Assembly (NCBI GenBank): GCA_030279155.1
Contig: CM059038.1
Span: 27,502,212 to 27,566,211 of the forward strand
Length of the DNA: 64,000 bases
Direction of reading: 5' to 3'
DNA from: Forsythia viridissima
Taxonomy: Eukaryota; Streptophyta; Magnoliopsida; Lamiales; Oleaceae
Shown here: positions 54,212-64,000 of the stretch, piece after piece
Layout of the letters: each line of letters starts with the position of its first letter
Numbering within the stretch: position 1 is the first letter of the stretch
The notes under the pieces: model-generated
What the model was told of the DNA's origin: nothing
Databases searched by the model: none
Seen by the model: the letters and a program-made list of their open reading frames with translations, nothing else
Position numbers and translations under genes: made by a program

Positions 54212-57200
54212 GATGAATCAATTTTATCTATTTCTATTTGATTCACCAATGCCTCTAGTAGAAAACCGATGAAGTGGACCTAGTAGGAGTATCCCACCAA
54301 CAAATGTATATAATGATTCATGTTAACAAATAAGACAAGTTTTTATTGCTGTCCATGTACAATAAACTTCCTCCTATAACAAAATATTAAGTGTAGTATG
54401 AAAATATATATTTAACATAAAATAAATAAAAAATATTGATTATAAGATAATTATACTCTTGAAGTGTAATTTTGAAAGTACATCAAAAAATTATCTTCCA
54501 TTATCTTTGTAAAGTATGTTGCACATTTACAAATTTTGAGTTATCTTATCGTAGAGATGTTTTTGAGAATTAAAGCAATGCTATCTTAAAAATAGTTTAG
54601 CCTAGCACAATGTATATATAAAAAGGTACCTATGTATATATGTATGTGTTTGTGTTTTTGTGCATGTGTGCGAGCTCGTGTGTATATATACACACGACTA
54701 TGGAATTTTAAAAATTTGTTTGATAAAGTTTAAATTATAATTTAAATTGATCAAATTAGTGGAACACACTTTTTATTCATACATTATATAGGACTCACTA
54801 CTTATAAAAATTTAAAAAATAATTTTAACGCTACTAAATATAAAAATATAATAGTAGAAAGCTTGTCTTGTTGTAATCTCCAAGGTATAAATATATACGT
54901 ACACTATATGGCATAAGATTTTCTATGCCAACCATGTCTGACTTCACAAAGTACGAAGAAAATTTCAATAATTCCACAAGAGTGAGGTAGGAAATCAAAT
55001 CAACATCTCTTTGATAATTTAATTAATTATTTGAAAGCGGCTATTACGCAAGGTTTGTTTTCAAGTAGACCCTATGGAAAAATATTGGAACCTTGTGATC
55101 CTGACCTAAACCACCACCAATGAAAAAGAAACAAAAGCACCTACCTTTGAAAATAGAGAAACAAACAAGCCACAACCATGTATCTCTCTCTATATATCTC
55201 CGCATACATATAGGGTGGAGTTAGATTTTTTTGGAGGGATGATTACTAATTTAAAAAAAATTACTTTTTAAGATCAGACTGTTATTGAAAAAAAAAATTT
55301 CTCTTCAAAAATTACTTTTTTTCGAAGTGAGACTAGACTACAGTTCGATCTCATCCTCTATCTATGCCTCTGTATACACACACACACAGAGACAAAATTC
55401 TTGTGTCCATTGCTTCGGTTCCGTTCGTGATTCTTACCATGGAAATCTAGGTTGTATGGAAACGGAATACGTGACAAGACATGCAGGGATGGAGCTAAAA
55501 AAAATTTTTTTTGGGGGGGGGGGACTACTTAAAAAAAAATTGCACTTCTAAACCAGACTGTTGAATTTTTTTTTTTTAAAGAAACGTGAATTTTTTTTCA
55601 ACTTCTGAAACGTTTTTTAGAGTTCAAAAGAATTTTGATTTTCGAAAAGTGTTAGAAACAAAAACGTGAACCTTTTACAGGTTTCGGTGCAATATAGACC
55701 GTGATTTATGGCATGTCCACACAAGTCTTAGCGTAGATTATGTACAATTCTATTAGAATTAATCGAACCAACCAATTTAAATATTCAATGTATTTGGGAG
55801 AATATAATAATGATACATGCGTGTATGTATGCATACAAGGCAATGGTGAAAGATGCCCCACTGAATGAGATGTGAACGGGTGGTAAGAGCCGGCAATTAA
55901 AAGGAACCAAGTTGTAATAAGCGTTGGACCATTAAACACTTGCACCACTCAATGCTTTTTTCAGACACAAGTCTTTGTATTCACACGACTTTTGGATCAT
56001 CAAAGCAATTGCTTTAACCAAGGAATATTATTTCATAAGAGTACATAAAAATCATTATTACTCTTATTTAATCTTAAAGAAAATATGAAATAAATAGTTA
56101 TATACACACGTAATTGAATAACCAAGATCGGAGGATTAGTTCAATAAAAGTCAAGTCACTGAAAATTTATCATTGTACAAGCGATAATAAATTTGATAAA
56201 GATTGAATTTGTATACTGATCTCGTCTTTATCAAATTTTTTTGTTTCTTTCTAAATATCACGGTAAAATGGATATCAAAATACATTTAAACGTATTTTCA
56301 CATCTTCTTAATCCAAAACTAAATGGTTGTTTGGGATTTCAACTCAAATCATATCACTATTGTGGGATCAAGATTCTTTAGATTTTTACTTAATAGATAT
56401 CTCAACTAATTAAGTCATATTTATTTTAATTTATTTTTAATTGCATGCTAATATTTTCATTCTTATCTTATTCATAGTCAATACATATACTAATTTACTT
56501 TAATTTTTATGATATTTAACTAAACTCAATTTTTTTGTCATTGTCTTTACCTTTATAAAATGTAGGGGGTCGAAATGGAATTTGGCAAAGTAGATTAAAA
56601 CTATAATTATAATTTGTGTCAAACACTAGAATTAAAACAGACCCACACATACCATTGTTAAGTGGAAAATCAGAATCAAATATAATAAAAAATTCTTGTT
56701 ATGATAAGATGAAATTACTCCCATAGTCCCATATGATAGCCAGTGAGTCTATAAATAAATAAATTGTCAAAATTCAAATAAAAAACATTATATTTTTGTG
56801 GGGCCCTCTAATTACGCTATACAACCAAGAAGTATAGATACGCATATACTTCATGCGTTGCTTGGCGAATGATTGGATGCTTTTAAATAGTTTTATGGGG
56901 GCCAACTTAATTACTTTCGAGTCATTTGGTAGGTTTTTGTAACATCCCTCGTGACAATGTGAATTTTGTTACATCCTATCAATGGTCTCATACCTTTGGG
57001 TCCACGTGATAAAACATCTCATAAGTTGGAATTTAGAAATGGCAAAGTTATCGTAAGAGTATCAAAGGTCAATAGTCTCGACTCATATATATTGAGTAGA
57101 AAAGATGCTTGATATCCGAAGATCGAAAAGGAAAATAAATTGGATGAATTCGTGAGACGAACATGGTTGAGAGATTGACATATTTGTAGAATGACTAGTT

Positions 57201-59389
57201 CGAGATTTGGAATATAAAATAACTGATTAGACCAACAACAAACGCTATTGTGACAATCAATGCAAGGAGCTTGAAGAGATCAGCTCAGCCCAGAAGGTGT
57301 CCAACGTGGTTGTAGTTCAATAGATTAACATTATATTACAAATAACAACACTGTATTAGATATACTAGGTGAATATATCGTTTTTAATAAATTTTGAGGA
57401 TTATTAAATGTCTGACTTTGAGTTCCAAAGTGATTGACAATTAATGTAATTTTTTTCAAATAAAAAGTTGTTGTTATTATTATTATTATTATTCTTCTTG
57501 TTGTTGTTGTAAAAATTGAAAAACAACACAGGCCTTCAAAGAAAATTAAAAAGTGATCGAGCTGAAGGACCGGCCTGACCCTAGAAAATAGAGTAGACCC
57601 GGGCAAGCACAATAGAGTGATAGGGCCGGGGTCGGCCTGACACTTTGCCGCTACCCTTAAGTTTCGAGAGTTGTGAAACTTCTCACTTTGAGTTTGAAGG
57701 TGATTTGATAAGCAATTTGATCAACATAGGACACCTCTCTGTCCGTGTCAATATAATCCATTTTTAAATAAGAAACGAGATTTTACATGTTATTATTTTG
57801 TTGGAATGATTCTATAAAAGATAAATTGTAGCGGATCATTAACCTTGCAAAAAGTATAAATAGTCTTGAATCTTTATTTTTTGGCACGGTCGTCCCAAAC
57901 ATTTGAGAAAATATTGGTTACTATCCAAAAGTTCATTTGTTGAATGTGTGAGCTAAACTTGACTCATTCTTTATAAGGGCAAAACCATCCCTTTACTTAA
58001 TCCCATTAAAAATTTATATAATGGTGGAAAGCTGGGTTTTTTTGGCCAATGTGTGGTGGTGGAGGGAATGGGTGATGACACAACTTCTTGTGTGACAACG
58101 AGTGTGGGTAGTGGGGTTGGGTGTTCTTTTTTTTTTTTTATTGAGATTAAGTGAATGGACAATTTTGCTCTTGTAAAGACTGGTTAAGTTTAGCCAATAT
58201 TCTAAAAAACGTAAAACGTGGCAAGGCATGAAAGCCGAACTTCAAGCTTACGAGACAAGGACAATGCGAGGACGAAGCGTGAAGCGTGGCTGGGCGTGAA
58301 GACTGAGCTTCATGCCTAAGCGGATTTTTTAGAATAGTGAGTTTAGTTCACACGCTGAATTAATAGAGCTTTGGACTGTCCAAAAGTTCTTGTGTTGCAT
58401 ATTTTTCCAAAACTTTTGGATGATGGTGTGAAAAAAAAATGTTCACAACATATTTTTCACTTTTTGCAAATGTTACGAACTCTCTTTCAATTTTCTCATC
58501 GAGGAAAGTAACCGACATTTGTTTTGCAACTCTTCTGCCAATGGTCAACAATACTAATTCTATTTTATCGAATTTTTAGTATTGACAAGAAATCTCTTCA
58601 CTTTTTTTTTAACGTAAGGAAATTACATTTTTACATTCTTTTATATTTTTAAAATTTAAATGGACTTAGTTTAAATTCAACATATTTCTTTTGACAAAAT
58701 CTTTTTGTTCAAATTTCTTAGCTATAAATATTTCCATAACCTACCTAATCTAGTTTAGGCAAAGAACAAAATCCCACTTCCCACCTTTCACACAACAATC
58801 TTGAAAAGAGCAACCCCACAAAGAGAGGTAAAATTACCCTAAAACACACTTAGAAGTCTTGAATGACTTGTATAAATTTGCTACATACTAATCATATTAA
58901 AAAAATTATTAAAATATTTTTATCTTATTCCTATACATTATTATCTAATTCAACCTAATAAGATGCCCCCAAGAAATACAAAGGCAGGAAGCCATGTGAT
59001 GCATAGACCATCATTCTCAATGATACTACCAAACAAAGGAAAAGTAAAACCTTTGCATTTTCCTCTCATTTTCCCTTGGGCTGGAGTCTGCTAAGAAAGC
59101 ATCAATCATCAATCTTAATGATACTACCAAACAATAGAGAAAGCCAGCCACCCTAACAGGAACCATGACCAACTGAGCATAAAAATATTTCATTTTCCTT
59201 CGGTCAGTGCATTCATTTCACATTTCCTTTACAATCCCAAATTCATTTCTTTTCCATCCCATCACTCGAAACTGCTGAGAGGGAATCCTTTTGTCTGACT
59301 TGTTATTTATTGCATTAATGAAAATTTTACCTGTTTTTTTTTTATGAGTAAATTAAAGATTACTGTCCTCATTAATCCCACCCTCATTT
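54212..59389. other. Intergenic region, no gene recognised
   Basis: AT-rich, with only short frames. Simple repeats: alternating TG/TA and a TATATATACACAC stretch at about 54615-54700, (CA)n near 55373-55388, a G run at 55513-55523, (TTA)n and (GTT)n at about 57473-57510. A GGCCGGGGTCGGCCTGAC stretch near 57623 and a GC-richer repeat-like stretch at 58205-58330 are unassigned. Confidence 0.55.
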
Positions 59390-61367
59390 CTCTCTGTTCT
59401 CTTTAACACCACACCATACCACACCACCCACCATTTTATTCTCATCTGATCTCATCATCTGATCTCTATCTCTCTCTCTCTCTCTACATTTTTTCTTGAT
59501 AAAGCGGTGAGGTTTGTGTTTATATCTCTGATTTTTTCTTCTGTTCTTATCTTTCTGTAAAGAGAAAAGAGACGTGGGTGAGAGAGGTTTTAATCTTTTC
59601 TAAGTTTTCAGACGATGTTTGAACAAAGATTCATTTTTTAAGGTTTGTTTTGCTATTTTCAGGTCTTGATTATAGATCTGCCGCTCAATCTACTGCTCTT
59701 TGGCTGGTAAAAATTCTCAGATTCTTTCATTTCTGTATCGATCTTTGATGGTATCATCCTGTTTGCTGTTTTTAATTTTTGGGGTTCAAGATTTTTTTGT
59801 TTTTTTTTCCTTTTCTGTTTTATGGGTTCTCCAGCCGTTTTCTTAAATGGGTTTAGTCTCTGGTCTCTTCATTTTTTGAAAGAAAAAGAAAGGTCCTCCA
59901 GCCTTTTCAGTTTCATAAGCTCTATTTGTCCTTTCAATGTTCTACTCTCAGGATGGTTATTGTATATGTAGGCGATTCATCATTAAATGTGTTTGAAGCT
60001 ACTCTGTTTTCATCGAAGATTCTTGGGTTTCTGAATTCTTTTCCTTTTGTTTTATAATATCTCTTGTTTGACTATGGTCTATGGGTTCTTTGATTTTTTT
60101 GAATGCAATGTTGCTGTTGGTTGGTGATGTTTGGTTCCTGTCTTTAGTTTGATGTTTGATGTGAAGGTCGGGAAGTCAACACAAATTATTTGTGTAATCA
60201 TCTTTGTGCTTCAAGGTGTCGAAAGGTTAAAGGAAAAAACACTGATGCATTCATTTTGATGGTTTAAGTTCTTTGAATGTGAGAGAGATTACATATCAAA
60301 TTCCTGTCTGCGCTCAAAGTTTTGTGGTCTTAATAGCGAATTTAGGGTTAGAATGCGAAACGGTATTCAGAGTCTTGACACATGGAGCAATGATAATTGA
60401 TAAGTTCCCAAAACGGGAAGTAATGCTTTTTATGCTAACACAGTTGTGATTTCTTGACGGGCAATGGTGTCTCATGTGAAATAAAATCTTTTGGACGCAT
60501 GGATGGAAAAAAAAGACTACAATGTGTTTGTTTTGAGTAGTGGTATTTCTGTGTAGGTGCCAGGTGTCAGCTAGAGGTTAAGCTGAGATTGAGATGTATT
60601 ACACGTGCTTTTGAGTAATTGTGATTCTGGAAGGTGGTAGGATTGTGACAATAAAGTAATTAGGTTCTTAGGTTTTCTGTTTGGATGTAGAGATAATGTT
60701 CAAAGGTCTAGGATACTTGCTGGTCATTATGTGCAACATTGAAGCTACAATGATCACAAATTTGACAGATGATTCATAGTTGTCATCGATATTATGGAAT
60801 CTCTACTATGAGCATGTTTGCCGAAACTTAATAAGTTTACGTATTTCTTATTGGTTAAAGTTAAAAGTAGTGAGTTAGTTTTTGACGGGAAGGTTTGAGT
60901 TACTTCCAAAACAATTTCTTTTGTTTTTGAACCTAACAGTGAGAAAAAAAGTAATATAACCGAACACATTTGGAAACAAAACGTTACTTAAAAGTAACTT
61001 TAATTTTTATGATCTCTGTCCTTCTTAAGATAAAAGGATTCTGGTTTAGATAGTTTATAATTGTTGCCATTGGATTGCACTCTGTTAATATTAAATGGTG
61101 TTGACTTTTCTCTGAATTGTTTTGGCATTTTAAATGTGGATTATCATAGTTGGGTTAGCAACCACTATTTTATTGGTTTGCGCCCTTGGTTGACATTCTT
61201 TTGTTATTCGCGCTATGTAGATTCACTATGATTGTTATACCCTTGTGACTTCTGAATTATCAATTCATGACCTTTGTTTCTTGGTTTAATGTTGTCAGAC
61301 TTGCTGAAGAACAACAGTGCCGGATATCCCGTCTTTGAGTGTTTGAACAAAATTCACTGTAGCCCTA
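59390..61367 (+). promoter_or_regulatory. 5' leader and leader intron of the RHG1A-type gene
   Basis: A (CT)n run at about 59468-59485, typical of plant leaders, precedes a likely non-coding first exon. A donor GTAAAAATT at 59707 and an acceptor TTGTCAG at about 61293-61299 frame an intron of about 1.6 kb. The second exon starts ACTTGCTGAAGAAC and reaches the start codon at 61368. Transcript limits are inferred. Confidence 0.5.
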
Positions 61368-63134
61368 ATGCAAGGGCAAAGGAGTGCTGTCAGTACCTTA
61401 CCAGAAAATATATGCTTTGATAATGGATCTGCATCAAATGATGCTGGCATAGATCAGCAGATATCTTGGAATAATATGCAGCCTTCCTCGCAACATCTGC
61501 TACCAGATTATATGATACAATCGAGTGATACAAATGTTTCGTATCTGAATCATGCAAACCAAGAAGAGAACTTAAGTGGGTGGAATAGTGGTGGAAGTAG
61601 TTCAAATGCGGCAATGAGTCATGTTGGTCAAAATGAAAGAGAAACAGAACGCGGATGGTCATCATTGACGAGTGTCCGGTCTGGAGCAGCTTTCACCTTG
61701 GAAGAACGGCGATATGAACGTTCTAATATTCTGTCGTTGAATAATGTTGATGTAAACTTGAATAGCATTCAGCCTACAAATGGGTATTTGCAAACTACCA
61801 GCCCTGATTCCTTTCCTCAGGATCTTAACATGAGTTCAGGGTCTTTGGACAATGATGAAGATTGTCAAGTTGTGGAGCGTCCTAATGCATACAAATCTGT
61901 TGGATCATCAGATGAGCGGATGCCATCAGCCAGTAGTTCATCTTATCCTTTTGGGGTGCCTTCTGGAAGTGGTGGATACGCAATGGAGGAGAACGTTGGC
62001 AGGCCAGGTTGTTCTGTTGACGGACGACGCTTATCATGTAAAAGGAAAGTACTTGAAGGAAATGTAGGACAATCTTCTGGTTCTGGAAGTTCAAATTATT
62101 TTCATCATGCCGAAAGCAGTCTATGGCATGCTTTACCGGCCCCTCAGCATGCAACAAGCAGCATAAATATGTCTACACCCACAGAGAACAACCTGTCCAT
62201 GAATGTACAAGGGCAGTCAAACCCAAGACATGGACTTGGTTTTGGAGTAAATGCTTCAGCAACTCCTCTTACTTCAAATGCTACAATAATTGATGAAAGT
62301 TCCCGCCCGAATTTCCGCTTGCGGATAAATGGATCACCCCAACAAGGTTCTGTACCTGGGCATCTGTTTTCTACAGAGGTTGATGTTGGGGATGCAAATG
62401 CTTTGTCCTCCCAGGCCCAGCATTCATCAAGACTACATGTTCGAAATAATGCTTTTGACTCCCGGCCAGCATCTGCAGCAGAAAACGGAAGTTTTCATGC
62501 GCCATCTGCTCTTATGCATGTTCCTTATGTGCGTCGTAATCCACAGTCGAGGTGGAACGGATCATCTAGCTCAAGAATTAGCAGTTCATCAGGTTCTGCT
62601 ATTCCAGGAGAGAGAGATGCTGTGCTTTATGAAGAACCTCCTGTAAGAAATGTTCCAAGAAACCTTTCGGAACATCCTATGTTTGTCCCTGCTATTGATG
62701 CAAGAAGTTCATCACAAAATCCTACTAATTGGGGGGTAGCCGGTGGAAATACCGGCATTGCCGGAAATGTTGCAGCTACTCCACCAAGCAGCTCTAGGTC
62801 AAGGGTCAGTTCATCTATACCTCCTTGGGTTCCCCATCGTAGTTCTCCACAACATCCAAGGAGACTGTCCGAATTTGTTCGCAGATCTTTGTTGTCTTCA
62901 GCAGGTACAGAGTCCGTAGGACAGAGCAGTAATCATGCGCTACTACGTTCAGGTTCTTCTGCTGCTCCTCAGGAGACAACACTTTCATCTGGATCTGGTA
63001 ATCATAGGCATCATCTATCAAACTCAAGGTCCGCAATGTTGTTGGAGAGACACCTTGATGGAGCTTTTGGAGCACCTTATTCGCTGCAAACTCTTGCTGC
63101 TGCTGGTGAAGGAAGAAGCAGGCTAGTTTCTGAG
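61368..63134 (+). CDS. RHG1A: MBR2/RHG1A-type RING-H2 E3 ubiquitin ligase, N-terminal part (589 codons)
   Basis: First coding exon of a plant E3 ligase of the MBR1/MBR2 (RHG1A) group, which in Arabidopsis promotes turnover of the Mediator subunit MED25 (PFT1). It starts MQGQRSAVSTLPENICFDN and is open without a break to VSE, followed by donor GTATGT at 63135. The sequence has the family's Ser/Asn-rich low-complexity body with conserved islands: PDYMIQSSDTN, DEDCQVVERPNA, CKRKVLEGNVGQSSGSGSS, NFRLRINGSPQ, HVPYVRRNPQSRWNGSSSSR, IPPWVPHRSSPQHPRRLSEF and RSAMLLERHLDGAFGAPYSL. The catalytic RING-H2 domain sits near the C-terminus in this family and lies beyond the window. 589 codons is the expected size of the part before it. 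RHG1A rather than MBR1 is a best guess. Confidence 0.87.
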
Positions 63135-64000
63135 GTATGTACTTTATCTTCTTATTTCATGCAAGTAGTAAACATTAGTTTGTTGTAGGACAATTTGATT
63201 TTAACGTTACCAATAGTCCAAGGAATTTTTTTTAAACGTTATCAATAGTCTATTTAATTAATTTACACAAAACTTTTTCATTTATTCATTCGTGACATCA
63301 TGTGTAATTTAGACTTGATTGATTATAATCTGAATTTCAACATTTCTACTAGGACATGATCTTTTCAGCATGCATCTCCATGGGTACTTGCCTTCTCACT
63401 GCATATGCTAAAGATTTTGGTTATTTATATAATGCAAAATCTGGTCCAGTCGTGATGTGTTTTGTGACCTATTGTAAACCTCATTAAAGTGCTGAAACCT
63501 TTAATGTTATAATTGATAGGCAGGTAAAAAACAGAAAATGGATCAGTCAAATGAAAATTTGTTAGTCGCTGCATACTGACCTTTCTCCTTTTTATGTATT
63601 AAATTAAATTAAGTGTGCTGTCATGTTAAGATGTTCGCAACTTGATGCCCACATAGAAGAGATTTGGATTCTTGAAATATTCATTATATGCCAAAATTTG
63701 CTCTTAGTGGGATTTCTATGTAGACAAGATTTGTGCCTACATTTATTATGAAATGTTATTTATGAAAACACCATTTTGTGTTTCTTTGTTACGGTGTTCA
63801 ATTGCCATCACTCAAGGTCCTTCTTAAATCGCTGTTGTCGATAGAATTCTGTCTTTGCAAGATGGGTATACCATTTAAATCCTTGTTCCAGTAATTTATC
63901 CATACGTATCTTTATCTATCTATTCTATTCTAGCATAGTCAGGCATCTTACTTTCACGATGTTTATCTTATGCCCAACAATTTCTATTGTCTAGGAGAAC
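63135..64000 (+). other. Intron of the RHG1A-type gene, cut by the window edge
   Basis: T-rich intron sequence with no exon that continues the family's next block (IRNVLDLMRRGE). TTGTCTAG at 63987-63994 could be an acceptor, but only six bases follow. Confidence 0.6.

Noticed and set aside
57600..57650. GGCCGGGGTCGGCCTGAC stretch as a hAT end
   Set aside because: No second end and no 8-bp duplication found nearby.

Overview
The window is plant nuclear DNA, most likely from a eudicot. The evidence is GT-AG introns that join into plant-type proteins, a class II plant poly(A)-binding protein gene, a plant MBR/RHG1A-type RING ligase gene, and dense plant transposon families (Ty1-copia, Ty3-gypsy Tat and Athila, CACTA, Mutator-like, hAT, a tRNA-derived SINE and MITEs). 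I cannot name the species. No bacterial operon, rRNA gene, tRNA gene or CRISPR array was seen.

Layout. 1-2725: 3' end of a decayed copia element (RT and RNase H remnants plus 3' LTR). 2871-3542: MITE-like repeat. 3560-5995: decayed copia pol on the minus strand. 5996-9590: AT-rich, no recognised gene. 9594-35400: a nested transposon complex. Its oldest layer is an A/T-rich repeat with three units in one orientation and an inverted homologue on the far side. A young, complete Tat-lineage element (10534-19770, 746-bp LTRs, TSD GTTCA) entered unit 2, and an old Athila element (20848-34629, minus) lies in unit 3. The Athila element itself carries a Mutator-like inverted-repeat element in one LTR (9-bp TSD, with the empty site preserved in the other LTR) and a CACTA element between gag and protease. 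35732-39312: hAT element with exact 8-bp TSD, a broken BED/hAT transposase gene and a small MITE inside it. 39461-39917: a MITE-like copy split by a SINE. 40429-45699: intact nine-exon poly(A)-binding protein gene (653 aa). 46215-48043: near-perfect 1.83-kb palindrome with 10-bp TSD. 49782-54206: copia-type element with 5-bp TSD and only a broken gag. Its 3' LTR was hit by a solo LTR of the same family as the LTR at 2233-2725. 54212-59380: no gene seen. 59390-64000: 5' part of an MBR2/RHG1A-type ubiquitin ligase gene, whose RING domain lies beyond the window.

The most interesting object is the Tat element. It keeps gag-protease and a spliced antisense gene (three exons, 753 codons in one frame, one internal stop), has an 86-bp hairpin-bearing tandem array, and has no reverse transcriptase, RNase H or integrase. 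It therefore looks like a recently mobile non-autonomous element that relied on a partner. The two cellular genes have no evident link to each other: one acts on mRNA poly(A) tails and the other in protein ubiquitination.
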